Shown here piece after piece: positions 25,982 through 34,608 of a stretch of 64,000 nucleotides of DNA. The notes under the pieces were generated by a model. It was not told the DNA's origin, ran no database searches, and worked only from the letters and a program-made list of their open reading frames with translations. Location of the stretch: assembly GCA_963678485.1 (NCBI GenBank), contig OY782882.1, positions 4,402,001-4,466,000 on the forward strand. Direction: 5' to 3'. Numbering within the stretch: position 1 is the first letter of the stretch; each line of letters opens with the position of its first letter. The translations under genes were made by a program, and so were the position numbers. Source of the stretch: CALGYY01 sp963678485 (GTDB taxonomy: Bacteria > Bacteroidota > Bacteroidia > Bacteroidales > CAIWKO01).

Positions 25982-26568
25982 TGAAGCGCATATTTGATCT
26001 GTTGTTCAGTTTTCATGTATTGTTATTCCTTTCGCCCTTTTTATTGATTGTCGCCTTGGCAATAAAGTTTTACGATTGGGGTCCGGTCTTCTATAAAGCA
26101 CCCCGTGTAGGAAAGGGAGGAAAAGTATTCCGTATGTACAAATTTCGCTCTATGGTTGTGAATGCAGATAAAATCGGTCCATCATCAACCACAAAAACAG
26201 ACGCACGCATAACACCTATGGGTCGCTTCCTGAGAAAGACCAAGCTTGACGAAATTCCACAGTTCATAAATGTATTTATAGGAAATATGAGTATTGTTGG
26301 TCCTCGTCCTGATGTGAAACAATTCACCGATATGTTCACTCCGGAAGAGCTTCCGATATTAAGTGTAAAGCCCGGCATTACCGACTTTGCCTCAATCTGG
26401 AATTCTGATGAAGCGAAAATACTCGAAGGTGCAGAGGATCCCGATAAAGCTTATATGGAGCTGATTTGGCCGGAAAAAAAGCGTTTGCAATTGAAATATG
26501 TCAGGGAACAATCTTTTGCCATTGACATAAAAATAATTATCCTAACTTTGCGTGCTGTATTGAAGTAG
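25981..26568 (+). CDS. Undecaprenyl-phosphate sugar phosphotransferase (monotopic priming enzyme)
   Basis: A 195-aa bacterial sugar transferase that starts glycan assembly by moving a sugar phosphate from a UDP-sugar to undecaprenyl phosphate. A single N-terminal hydrophobic helix (about 10-30) is followed by the catalytic core: VGKGGKVFRMYKFRSMV, LRKTKLDEIPQFINVFIGNMS and VGPRPDV, all hallmarks of the PglC/WcaJ C-terminal domain. It lacks the large N-terminal domain of WcaJ. The ATG at 25981 overlaps the previous stop by one base; a GTG at 25978 is an alternative start. Sugar identity (often bacillosamine-, galactose- or glucose-type) is not visible. Confidence 0.92.
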   Translation: MKRIFDLLFSFHVLLFLSPFLLIVALAIKFYDWGPVFYKAPRVGKGGKVFRMYKFRSMVVNADKIGPSSTTKTDARITPMGRFLRKTKLDEIPQFINVFIGNMSIVGPRPDVKQFTDMFTPEELPILSVKPGITDFASIWNSDEAKILEGAEDPDKAYMELIWPEKKRLQLKYVREQSFAIDIKIIILTLRAVLK

Positions 26569-26597
26569 GATATTCATAACTAATTTACTCCCATTTA

Positions 26598-27575
26598 ATG
26601 AGTTATTCCAAGGAATTCCTTCATGGACTCTATACCATGATGCTTCGCATACGTAGCTGCGAAGAAAGTCTGGTCGAGCCTATACTGAAAGGTGAAATTA
26701 AAACCCCTTGCCATTTGACTTCAGGGGAAGAGGCAATTGCCACCGGGATTTGCACTGCGTTAAAGTCTACCGATCATGTATTTGGTAATCATCGCTCGCA
26801 TGGTCATTATCTTGCCAAAGGCGGTTCGATGAAAGCGATGGTGGCCGAGATTTACGGAAAGTCCACCGGATGTTCGGGCGGTAGAGGCGGTTCCATGCAC
26901 CTGATTGCCCCGGAACATGGGGTTCTTGGCATTGTGCCTATAGTTTCCGGCACCATTTCATTGGCTTTGGGTTCTGCACTTGCATCTTCAATCCGCAAGG
27001 ATGGAGGCGTTACCGTGAGCTTTTTCGGTGATGGCGCTACAGGGGAAGGAGTTTTGTATGAGTCGATGAATTTTGCTGCACTAAAAAAATTACCGATCAT
27101 TTTTGCATGCGAGAACAATTTATATTCTACGCATTTGCCTATAAGCGAGATCCGCACCAATTCCGATATTCATAAGATTGCTGAGCCTTTTGGTATTCGT
27201 TCTTATCGCTTGGATGGTAATGATGTACTGGAAGTATATCAAAAAGCACAGGAAGCCATCGAATGGTGTCGCAGCGGGAAAGGTCCTGTTTTTATGGAAT
27301 TCCTTACGTACCGCTTTCGCGGACATGTGGGTCCCGATGATAACGTTCAGGGCAGTCACACCGATATTCGACCCAAATCTGAGATTGCATCCTGGCTTAA
27401 ACGCGATCCAATATTGCTGCTCGAGCAGAAGCTGATGGCAGATGGAATGATGAGTAATGAGGAAAAGGAAAATATACGGGAAGCGGTGCGCATCGAGGTT
27501 CTTGAGGCGCATCAATATTCCGATTCTAGTGACAAACCTAAACCAGAGGAGCTTTGCCATTATGTCTTCAAATAG
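26598..27575 (+). CDS. Thiamine-diphosphate-dependent E1 alpha-like subunit in a glycan cluster
   Basis: A 325-aa protein of the pyruvate/acetoin dehydrogenase E1 alpha family. The thiamine diphosphate motif begins GDGATGEG (144-151) and closes with ENN near 172-174; GNHRSHGHYLAKGG (63-76) and GRGGSMHL (95-102) are typical for the family. It forms a heterotetramer with the beta subunit encoded next, which it overlaps by 14 bases. There is no E2 or E3 gene nearby, so a normal 2-oxo acid dehydrogenase complex is unlikely to be the job. Between a priming transferase and a sugar aminotransferase, a carboligation or decarboxylation step making a glycan building block is a reasonable inference. Confidence 0.85.
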   Translation: MSYSKEFLHGLYTMMLRIRSCEESLVEPILKGEIKTPCHLTSGEEAIATGICTALKSTDHVFGNHRSHGHYLAKGGSMKAMVAEIYGKSTGCSGGRGGSMHLIAPEHGVLGIVPIVSGTISLALGSALASSIRKDGGVTVSFFGDGATGEGVLYESMNFAALKKLPIIFACENNLYSTHLPISEIRTNSDIHKIAEPFGIRSYRLDGNDVLEVYQKAQEAIEWCRSGKGPVFMEFLTYRFRGHVGPDDNVQGSHTDIRPKSEIASWLKRDPILLLEQKLMADGMMSNEEKENIREAVRIEVLEAHQYSDSSDKPKPEELCHYVFK

Positions 27576-28545
27576 TAGAAAATTAAATTTTGGTCTGGCC
27601 ATCAACGAAGCCTTGCATCAAATGATGCAAAGCGACCCTTCAGTTTTTTTGATTGGACAAGGAGTGAAAAGTCCCTGGTACGTTGGTAATACATGCACAG
27701 GATTGGTGGATGCCTTTGGTGAAGAGCGCGTTATCGACACTCCCGTTTCGGAGAATGCAATGACGGGTGCCGCTGTGGGGGCCGCTATTGCAGGAATGAA
27801 GGCCATTGTGGTGCACCCTCGTGTTGATTTTGTATTGTATGCTTTTGATCCGATTATCAATCAGGCGGCTAACTGGCATTATATGAACGGCGGAAAATCA
27901 AGTGTTCCCGTTGTTTTTTGGCTTATCGTCAATCGTGGTGGCGAGCAGGCAGCGCAGCATTCGCAAGCATTACATTCAATATTTGCTCATATCCCGGGAT
28001 TGAAAGTGGTGACACCTTCAACTCCTTATGATGCTAAGGGTTTACTTATTTCAGCTATTAAAGACGAAAATCCTGTCGTGTTTATCGACGATCGTTGGCT
28101 ATACCGTATTCAGGACGAAGTACCTGAAGAAATGTACGAAGTGCCCATTGGAAAGGGCATACTTCGTAACGAAGGTAAAGATATAACATTAGTTTCATTT
28201 TCTTATATGGCATTAGAATCTGCCAAAGCTGTAGAAGAATTAAAGAAGCAGGGTGTTGCTGTCGACTTTATTGATTTACGTACCATAAAACCTTTAGACG
28301 AGGATATCATACTGAACTCGGTTAAAAAAACTGGAAAGCTTGTAATTGCCGATGGATCGTGGAAAACTGGCAGTCTGGCAGCTGAGATTTCTGCTATGGT
28401 GTGCGAAAAGGCATTCAGTAGTTTGAAAGCTCCGATACAAAGGGTATGTCTGCCCGATTGTCCGGCGCCTGCATCAGGTAGTCTCGAAGGAATCTATTAT
28501 CCTACACACGAAACAATCATTAACACTATAAAATCCATTTTATAA
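27562..28545 (+). CDS. Thiamine-diphosphate-dependent E1 beta-like subunit
   Basis: A 327-aa transketolase-like subunit (E1 beta family). The start at 27562 (MSSNSRKLNFGLAINEAL) is preferred to an in-frame ATG at 27457 deep inside the alpha gene. Landmarks are the catalytic-Glu region DTPVSENAMTGAAVGAAIAG, HSIFAHIPGLKVVTPSTPYDAKGLL and the C-terminal DLRTIKPLDEDIIL. In most complexes the Glu segment reads ISE.G..G.A.G; here it is VSENAMTGAAVG, a modest departure. Overlap with the alpha gene by 14 bases indicates coupled synthesis. Substrate is unknown; context suggests sugar or acyl precursor synthesis. Confidence 0.85.
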   Translation: MSSNSRKLNFGLAINEALHQMMQSDPSVFLIGQGVKSPWYVGNTCTGLVDAFGEERVIDTPVSENAMTGAAVGAAIAGMKAIVVHPRVDFVLYAFDPIINQAANWHYMNGGKSSVPVVFWLIVNRGGEQAAQHSQALHSIFAHIPGLKVVTPSTPYDAKGLLISAIKDENPVVFIDDRWLYRIQDEVPEEMYEVPIGKGILRNEGKDITLVSFSYMALESAKAVEELKKQGVAVDFIDLRTIKPLDEDIILNSVKKTGKLVIADGSWKTGSLAAEISAMVCEKAFSSLKAPIQRVCLPDCPAPASGSLEGIYYPTHETIINTIKSIL

Positions 28546-28548
28546 TTT

Positions 28549-29664
28549 ATGCCCATGGAACAGCGAAAAGTGAGGTTTGTAGAGCCTGCCAAGCTCTACC
28601 GCATGATTAAAGAAGAGTTGGATGCAGCTTATTTTGAAGTAATGTCAAAAGGCGATCTTATCGACCGTCAACAATTGAAATCTTTCGAAGAAAATCTTGC
28701 AAAGTTTGCAGGAACCAAGTATGCAGTAGGTACCAATAGTGGTTATGATGCTTTGCATTTATCATTACGTGCAGCAGGTGTTGGTCAGGGCGACGAGGTC
28801 ATCGTTCCCGCCCATACCTTTGTTGCCAGTTGTTCTGCCATCGTTAATGTTGGTGCTACTCCGGTATTGGTAGATGTTGCTCCTGATTTTAATATCGATG
28901 TCAATAAAATTGAAGAAGTCATTACTCCGCGGACTAAAGCTATTATGCCTGTTCACCTCAGTGGCTGGATGGCAGATATGCCAAGGGTTATGGAAATTGC
29001 TGCTGCGCACAAACTGGCAGTTATCGAGGATGCATGCCAGAGTTTAGGCTCTACCATTAATGGCAAAGGCGCTGGATCTTGGGGATTGACAGGCTGTTTC
29101 AGCTTCTACCCGTTTAAGATATTGGGTGGCTATGGCGATGGTGGGGCTATTACCACCAATAGCGAAGAAGTGGCAGCCTATGCACGCAGAATGCGCTTTA
29201 ACGGTGAGGATCGTGAAACCGGCGAATACCATGGTCATGGCTTCACCTGTTTGCTCGACAATCTGCAAGCGGCTTTTCTGGACATCAAACTTCGATACAT
29301 GCCCGAATGGATTTTGCGTCGCAAATACATTGCAAATAAATATCATGAAGCGCTGAAAGACTTACCGGATCTGCTATTGCCGCATTATCAACGCGAAGGA
29401 TTTGATCACGTATATCAAAATTATACATTACGTTCCAAACAAGGAAGCGAGTTTTCTGATTTCCTCAAGGCCAATGGGGTAGAGGTTCTCACGCAATTTC
29501 GCAAACCTTATTATAAACACAAAGCTTTAAATCTTGTTGATCGTGGTTTCCCTGAAACCGAAGCATTGAGCCGAGAAGTCTGTTCATTGCCAATGAATGT
29601 AGAAATTGATGAAGAAGAAATTGATTATGTAATCGCCGTCGTAAGGAAGTTTTACGGACGCTAG
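28549..29664 (+). CDS. DegT/DnrJ/EryC1/StrS-family sugar aminotransferase
   Basis: A 371-aa PLP enzyme that aminates nucleotide-linked keto sugars. Family signatures are GTNSGYDALHLSLRAAGVG (61-79), VIVPAHTFVAS, IEDACQSLGS and the PLP lysine K190 in CFSFYPFKILGGYGDGGAI. The length is normal for the family. It begins 3 bases after the E1 beta stop and closes the cluster; the product is likely an amino sugar of the surface glycan. In-frame ATG codons 1 and 3 are both possible starts. The keto sugar could be produced elsewhere, since no nucleotide-sugar dehydratase gene is in the window. Confidence 0.93.
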   Translation: MPMEQRKVRFVEPAKLYRMIKEELDAAYFEVMSKGDLIDRQQLKSFEENLAKFAGTKYAVGTNSGYDALHLSLRAAGVGQGDEVIVPAHTFVASCSAIVNVGATPVLVDVAPDFNIDVNKIEEVITPRTKAIMPVHLSGWMADMPRVMEIAAAHKLAVIEDACQSLGSTINGKGAGSWGLTGCFSFYPFKILGGYGDGGAITTNSEEVAAYARRMRFNGEDRETGEYHGHGFTCLLDNLQAAFLDIKLRYMPEWILRRKYIANKYHEALKDLPDLLLPHYQREGFDHVYQNYTLRSKQGSEFSDFLKANGVEVLTQFRKPYYKHKALNLVDRGFPETEALSREVCSLPMNVEIDEEEIDYVIAVVRKFYGR

Positions 29665-29741
29665 TGGTAATAAATCAATGGGTGTTAACAGGATTTCGCA
29701 GCAAGGCAATCATAAAGGTTAGTCCGACTGATGCAAATTAA

Positions 29742-29749
29742 TACGTTTG
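29742..29749 (+). promoter_or_regulatory. Possible -7 element for the aminotransferase gene
   Basis: TACGTTTG matches TAnnTTTG and lies 105 bases before the ATG at 29854 in a 189-base gap. No clear -33 element accompanies it. Confidence 0.3.
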
Positions 29750-29853
29750 GTTTGCTGATATAACGCAGAATCTGGGCTGTTGCTAAGTTGCCATAATCTA
29801 CGTTTCCAAAAAACTTCTTGACTATTTAACCAATTAACAACATAGAAAAACCA

Positions 29854-31020
29854 ATGAAGCCCTTATCCCACATAACAGAGACCTTTACCGAATCGGTGAT
29901 TCGGGAAATGACACGCGTGAGCGATTCCATGGGGGGATTGAATTTATCGCAGGGTTTTCCGGATTTCGATAGCCCCGAAGCTATCAAAGAGGCCGCTATT
30001 CGCGCGATACAGTCAAATCAAAATCAATATCCCGTCACTTTTGGAGAACCGGAATTGCGCGATGCAATTAGTAAAAAAGTGGCTTGGTTCAATAATATCA
30101 AGGTTAATCCAGAGAATGGCATCACCGTGACCTGCGGTGCAACCGAGGCAATGATTGCTACCTTAAAGGCACTCATTAATCCCGGTGATGAAGTGGTAAT
30201 CTTCCAGCCTTTCTATGAGAATTATGGTCCCGACACTATATTGTCTGGCGCTACACCCCGCTTCGTTAGCCTGCATGCGCCCGATTGGCATATTGATTAT
30301 GATGAATTGGCTGCAGCCTTTAATAATAAGACCAAGGCAATAATTATCAATACTCCTAATAATCCGACAGGCAAAGTGTTCTCAATGGAGGATATGAAAG
30401 CCATCGCTGCTTTATGCATCAAATGGGATGTGTATGCTTTGACTGACGAGATATATGAACATATTTTGTATGATGATTTGAAGCATATTTCGCTTGCTTC
30501 TTTGCCGGGTATGGAGGATCGTACTGTAACGATTAACTCAGCGTCTAAAACCTATTCAGTGACAGGATGGCGTGTAGGTTGGGCGATTGCTTCACCGGCA
30601 ATGACTGCGCGTATTCGCAAGGTTCATGATTTTTTTACAGTAGGTGCACCAACGCCATTGCAGCATGCAACAGCTTTTGCGCTGGGTTCTGATGCATCGT
30701 ATTATAAGGAGTTACGTGAAAAATATTCAGCTTCTCGTGCACATATTCTGGAGACCTTGACATCAGCCGGTTTTAACCCGATAGTTCCCAGAGGTTCTTA
30801 TTATGTAATTACTGATGTTGCTGAATTATTCAATAAATTTAGAGCGACTGACGATTTCGATTTTAGTCGCAAATTAATTGAGAAGACGCGTGTAGCAACG
30901 GTTCCCGGTTTTTCTTTTTATGCGCAAAAAGGAATTGTGACTAAAACGGTACGATTTGCATTTTGCAAAAAGCAGGAAACGCTGGATGCAGTACGTGAAT
31001 TATTTGGTAAGCATTTGTAA
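29854..31020 (+). CDS. Class I/II PLP aminotransferase (methionine/kynurenine aminotransferase type)
   Basis: A 388-aa aminotransferase. Landmarks are GLNLSQGFPDFD (28-39), INTPNNPTGKVFS, LTDEIYEH and the PLP lysine K232 in NSASKTYSVTGWRVGWA. The overall pattern matches the YbdL/kynurenine-aminotransferase-like group acting on methionine, glutamine or aromatic amino acids. It has a separate leader and a possible promoter, so it need not belong to the glycan cluster. The stop is immediately next to the stop of the convergent Wzz-like gene (31020/31021) with no room for a separate terminator. Confidence 0.88.
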   Translation: MKPLSHITETFTESVIREMTRVSDSMGGLNLSQGFPDFDSPEAIKEAAIRAIQSNQNQYPVTFGEPELRDAISKKVAWFNNIKVNPENGITVTCGATEAMIATLKALINPGDEVVIFQPFYENYGPDTILSGATPRFVSLHAPDWHIDYDELAAAFNNKTKAIIINTPNNPTGKVFSMEDMKAIAALCIKWDVYALTDEIYEHILYDDLKHISLASLPGMEDRTVTINSASKTYSVTGWRVGWAIASPAMTARIRKVHDFFTVGAPTPLQHATAFALGSDASYYKELREKYSASRAHILETLTSAGFNPIVPRGSYYVITDVAELFNKFRATDDFDFSRKLIEKTRVATVPGFSFYAQKGIVTKTVRFAFCKKQETLDAVRELFGKHL

Positions 31021-31815
31021 TCAGGCTGCCTTTTGTTTCTTCTGTTTTTCTCTTTTTACGTACAGCCATATGACCTCTACAATGGCCGACAGCGCTAATC
31101 CTACAAATAGATAGGCAATAATATTCATGATTAAAGAATTCCGTAAAGGACGAATCGGAATTACTGCCGCATTTTGTTCCAGAATATAAATGTTACGATA
31201 CGCCAGATTTTCGTATTCCGCTTGTTGAATTTCTTCGAGCAGTATGCGGCTCTCTTCGCCAATTTCAGCTATTTGCGCAGGATTGCCAAGATTTTTTTCG
31301 TACAAGCTATCGAGCAAATGCAGTCGCTGCTTGTTGCGACTGATGCTAATCTGTCGTTGTTCAACTTTCAGTGCAATCGTATTGTGGACGTATTCATTGT
31401 TGTTTAGGTAGGACAGTAATCCTTTATTAATACTGTCAATTTTTTTAGGATCGCTTAATGTGTAATCAATACGAATGGCGTTAAGTTTGGCCTTAGTGGT
31501 ATCAGCAGAAATGTGCGAAAGGCCCGAAATGTTATCAATCGGGCTGTTTAATTTTGTAGCGAGGCCTTGGTAATCCCCGTTTTCAATATACAGCTGCAGA
31601 GCGTTTACAAATTTGGAAATGACGTCATTATCAATAAAACTGGTATTCATTACCAATTTCACTTTCGAACTTGACTGTTGCTGGTAATAGGAGCGTATGC
31701 CGTAAAAAATCCCAATGGCCAGAAATACCAAGAGTATCACGAAGTACTTTTTTGCAAAACCAATCAGGTTCATGATAATTCCAAGCAGGCCTTGTTCTTC
31801 TTTAGGTGTTTCCAT
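31021..31815 (-). CDS. Wzz-like polysaccharide chain-length / co-polymerase protein
   Basis: A 264-aa inner-membrane protein with two spans, one near residues 24-42 and one near 230-250, enclosing a mostly helical periplasmic region with a coiled-coil-like part (KVEQRQISISRNKQRLHLLDSLYEK). A proline-containing segment (AAVIPIRPLRNSLIMNIIAYL) precedes the second span. This is the layout of Wzz/PCP proteins that set glycan chain length with Wzy. It is the natural missing partner of the cluster at 18933-29664, though on the opposite strand. It lacks a kinase domain. Sequence motifs are weak, so the call rests on topology, the proline segment and position. Confidence 0.7.
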   Translation of the reverse strand: METPKEEQGLLGIIMNLIGFAKKYFVILLVFLAIGIFYGIRSYYQQQSSSKVKLVMNTSFIDNDVISKFVNALQLYIENGDYQGLATKLNSPIDNISGLSHISADTTKAKLNAIRIDYTLSDPKKIDSINKGLLSYLNNNEYVHNTIALKVEQRQISISRNKQRLHLLDSLYEKNLGNPAQIAEIGEESRILLEEIQQAEYENLAYRNIYILEQNAAVIPIRPLRNSLIMNIIAYLFVGLALSAIVEVIWLYVKREKQKKQKAA

Positions 31816-31832
31816 GAGTTTATTGTTAGGGT

Positions 31833-32582
31833 TTAGAATTTTAATTTTAATGTGACTCCCGAGGCTGAAAAACTGGTTACCGGAGCAATCGGTGTTTGCA
31901 GGTCAGGAACAAACTGCATACTCAGATCATCCGACACATCGAAACCATATAAATGCGCGTCAACAGTGGCATCTACTATATTCAGTAAATAAACCAAACT
32001 GGCAGCAATGTAGGATATCTCCACATTACGGTGATGATATTCTTTCATCTCCTTTATTGTATTGTCCGTTTCGTTTGGAAACCAGTCGGTGGCTGTGAGA
32101 TCTACTTTTAATCGGTAACGATAGGTTTCTTTATACTTACGATACTTCACAGTTTCTGTCCATGCGAAATATCCGCAAACACCCAGTCCTACGTAGACCA
32201 CCGGAATCTTCCAGTATTTTTTATTGTAGATTTGTCCCAAACCCGGCAGTGCTGCGGACATCCATGCAGCTTTTTTCGGATTGTGCAGACGTATACTCGT
32301 TGTATCGAAGCCCGTTTTAAGTTTTGGTTCCTTGTCGGTTTTAGCGACGATCTTTGGTTCCTCAGGTTTTTCGGGCTTTACGCGAACAGTGGTTTGTTGA
32401 ACCTTTGTTGTGTCATTACCTTTTCCTTTACCTGAAGGCATATGCACAACAGGGATGCTGTCTTTAGCAACGCTGTCGGCCTCATTCTGCGCAAGCAGCT
32501 GACCGGGAATTAAAAAGAAGCAGGCCAAAGCTAAGCCTGCTATGAATGATTTACAGATTCTATAATTCGAAAAGTGACCCAT
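31833..32582 (-). CDS. DUF5683 family protein next to parAB
   Basis: A 249-aa protein with signal peptide (1-31, LLAQ), a Lys/Pro/Thr-rich linker (about 45-95) and a membrane-associated domain whose start LHNPKKAAWMSAALPGLGQIYNKKYWKIP is the signature of DUF5683. Hydrophobic segments at about 125-145 and 185-205 suggest membrane insertion. In Bacteroidota this gene commonly follows parA-parB, as it does here with 4 bases between it and parB. Function is unknown; the location suggests a link of chromosome partitioning with the envelope, which is inference. Confidence 0.82.
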   Translation of the reverse strand: MGHFSNYRICKSFIAGLALACFFLIPGQLLAQNEADSVAKDSIPVVHMPSGKGKGNDTTKVQQTTVRVKPEKPEEPKIVAKTDKEPKLKTGFDTTSIRLHNPKKAAWMSAALPGLGQIYNKKYWKIPVVYVGLGVCGYFAWTETVKYRKYKETYRYRLKVDLTATDWFPNETDNTIKEMKEYHHRNVEISYIAASLVYLLNIVDATVDAHLYGFDVSDDLSMQFVPDLQTPIAPVTSFSASGVTLKLKF

Positions 32583-32586
32583 TTTC

Positions 32587-33483
32587 TCAGCCTAGTTTCT
32601 GCAGGATATCCTGTAACTCCTGTTCTGATCGGAAGGGGATAACGATACTACCTTTACCTTTATTTTGAATCTTGAGTTCTACTGATGGTGATAAGCGTTG
32701 TTTAAGCTTTTCGCTGATATGCTGGAATCGTTCGGGCAACACATTTCCTTTGGGACTACTTTTAGTTCCTTTGGATTTTGTGGTTGCTGTTTCACGAACC
32801 ATTTGCTCTGTCTCACGAACAGAAAGTTCCTTATCGAGCATTTGTTTGAACAACTCAAGTTGTACCTCGGGGTCTTCAACATTGATGAGTGCACGGGCAT
32901 GACCCATCGTGATACGGTTATCCTGAAGTGCAATCTGAATGGCAGCAGGAAGTTTCAGCAGACGTAGAAAATTGGTTACCGTGGTGCGGTTCTTTCCCAT
33001 TTGCTGAGCTAATTGCTCTTGAGTCAGTTTGCAATCTTCGATGAGGCGCTGAAAACCAATAGCAACTTCCATTGCATTAAGGTCGGCGCGCTGAAGATTC
33101 TCAACAATAGCCATCTCAAGCATTTGTTGGTCGCTTGCAACGCGTATGTATGCAGGAACTTCGGTGAGTCCTGCCATACCTGCCGCTCTAAGGCGACGTT
33201 CACCGGTAATCAATTGGTATTTATCGTAACCAAGTTTGCGAACAGTCAAAGGGGTGATGATCCCTTGTTTTTCTATAGATTCCGATAATTCTTTTAATGC
33301 CTCTTCTTCGAATTTATTTCTGGGTTGAAAAGGATTCGCTTCAATTTGATTAATGGGAATGGTAGAAATGGCCCCAACGACAAATTTCCCATACAAGTCA
33401 TTCTTGCTGGTAACGTCTGTTTCAGGATTGGTCAGCAATGCGCCGAGACCACGTCCCAGGGCTTTTTTCTTGTTTGCATTCAT
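32587..33483 (-). CDS. parB: Chromosome partitioning protein ParB
   Basis: A 298-aa DNA-binding CTPase-type protein. It starts with NANKKKALGRGLGALL, the usual ParB opening, then a ParB/Srx N-terminal domain (about 35-130) with NPFQPR and TGERRLRAA, and an HTH domain (about 140-200) with KLTQEQLAQQMGKNRTTVTNFLRLLKLP, and a C-terminal dimerisation part. With ParA it segregates chromosome origins by binding parS. I could not find a full parS site in the window. It follows parA by 12 bases. Confidence 0.95.
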   Translation of the reverse strand: MNANKKKALGRGLGALLTNPETDVTSKNDLYGKFVVGAISTIPINQIEANPFQPRNKFEEEALKELSESIEKQGIITPLTVRKLGYDKYQLITGERRLRAAGMAGLTEVPAYIRVASDQQMLEMAIVENLQRADLNAMEVAIGFQRLIEDCKLTQEQLAQQMGKNRTTVTNFLRLLKLPAAIQIALQDNRITMGHARALINVEDPEVQLELFKQMLDKELSVRETEQMVRETATTKSKGTKSSPKGNVLPERFQHISEKLKQRLSPSVELKIQNKGKGSIVIPFRSEQELQDILQKLG

Positions 33484-33495
33484 GGTTTTTCCTCT

Positions 33496-34278
33496 TTAGG
33501 ACTTATTAGATTGGATATTGTTTTTCATGAGTAATTCTCGGGCGAGGTTAAGATAATTCACTGCGCCCTTGCTTTCTGCGTCGAACATGATAATACTCTC
33601 GCCAAAACTCGGAGCTTCTCCAAGTTTGGTGTTGCGCTGAATGATGGTATCGAAAACCATTTCCTGAAAATGCGTTTTTACTTCTTCAACTACCTGGTTC
33701 GATAATCTCAAACGCTGATCATACATGGTGAGCAGAATGCCTTCAATATCAAGGTCGGGGTTAAGATGTGTCTGAATAATTTTTATGGTATTCAGCAATT
33801 TGCCAAGACCTTCCAAAGCAAAATATTCGCACTGTACAGGGACTATCACAGAATTGGCTGCTACTAATGCGTTTAGCACTATAAGGCCGAGAGATGGTGA
33901 GCAGTCAATAATAATAAAATCGTAATCTCCACGGATTTTATCAATTACAGTACGCATCACGTGTTCGCGATTAGGAACACTGATCATTTCGATTTCAGCA
34001 CCTACTAAATCGATATGTGCAGGAAGTAACTCCAGATTTGGAGTTTGTGTCTTCAAAATAATATCAACAGGTTCAGTGTTGCCAATCATGCATTCGTAGA
34101 TGCTGCTTTTGATCTCTTTCGGATCGAAACCAACTCCTGAGGTTGCATTGGCCTGTGGATCTGCATCAATAAGCAGTGTTTTGTATTCCAGTACGGCAAG
34201 GCTTGCCGCCAGATTAATGGCAGTGGTTGTCTTTCCAACTCCGCCCTTTTGGTTTGCTATTGCGATTACTTTACCCAT
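33496..34278 (-). CDS. parA: Chromosome partitioning ATPase ParA (Soj)
   Basis: A 260-aa deviant-Walker ATPase. GKVIAIANQKGGVGKTTTAINLA (residues 2-24) holds the Walker A with both lysines, and the Walker B region is DFIIIDCSPSLGL. It binds DNA non-specifically when ATP-bound and moves ParB-parS complexes. There is no N-terminal HTH, so it is the chromosomal Soj type rather than the plasmid ParA type. It is the first gene of parA-parB-DUF5683. Confidence 0.96.
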   Translation of the reverse strand: MGKVIAIANQKGGVGKTTTAINLAASLAVLEYKTLLIDADPQANATSGVGFDPKEIKSSIYECMIGNTEPVDIILKTQTPNLELLPAHIDLVGAEIEMISVPNREHVMRTVIDKIRGDYDFIIIDCSPSLGLIVLNALVAANSVIVPVQCEYFALEGLGKLLNTIKIIQTHLNPDLDIEGILLTMYDQRLRLSNQVVEEVKTHFQEMVFDTIIQRNTKLGEAPSFGESIIMFDAESKGAVNYLNLARELLMKNNIQSNKS

Positions 34279-34608
34279 AATTCGTTATTCGCCTCTTGAT
34301 TAAGAATCTGCACTGGTAATGATGCTTCAGAAAATATTAATATATTAAATATCAATTAGTTGAAATTTTCATGGAGAAGCATACAATGAACCTGCAAAAA
34401 TATGAAAATTTTTGAGTCAGGGGAAGTTCAATGTGAATAATCCTAAAGGCTAATCACTATAATATGAAAAACACAGAAATACAGTAGTTTATAGCAAATG
34501 TTGAAACTAATCTGTTGCAACTTTTTCTGTATTTCAAAGTAAGCGCGTAATCGACTGCTCACCAACACGAGGACAAGGTGGCAGACGGACTTTATGGACA
34601 GCCACTAC
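34279..34608. other. Intergenic stretch between parA and the ROK kinase
   Basis: This 330-base stretch is AT-rich near parA (34335-34360), as expected for a promoter region. It contains an inverted repeat GAAATACAG (34476-34484) / CTGTATTTC (34527-34535) with 42 bases between arms. I see no gene, no parS and no clear TAnnTTTG element. Confidence 0.5.

Noticed and set aside
26598..28545. Reading the E1 pair as part of a pyruvate dehydrogenase complex
   Set aside because: No E2 or E3 gene is near and the genes lie inside a glycan cluster with overlaps on one side and 3-base spacing on the other.
34279..34608. parS site near parAB
   Set aside because: I searched for TGTTTCACGTGAAACA-like palindromes and found none here or elsewhere in the window. 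A CTCACGTGAG at 20236-20245 lies inside a glycosyltransferase gene and lacks the outer arms.
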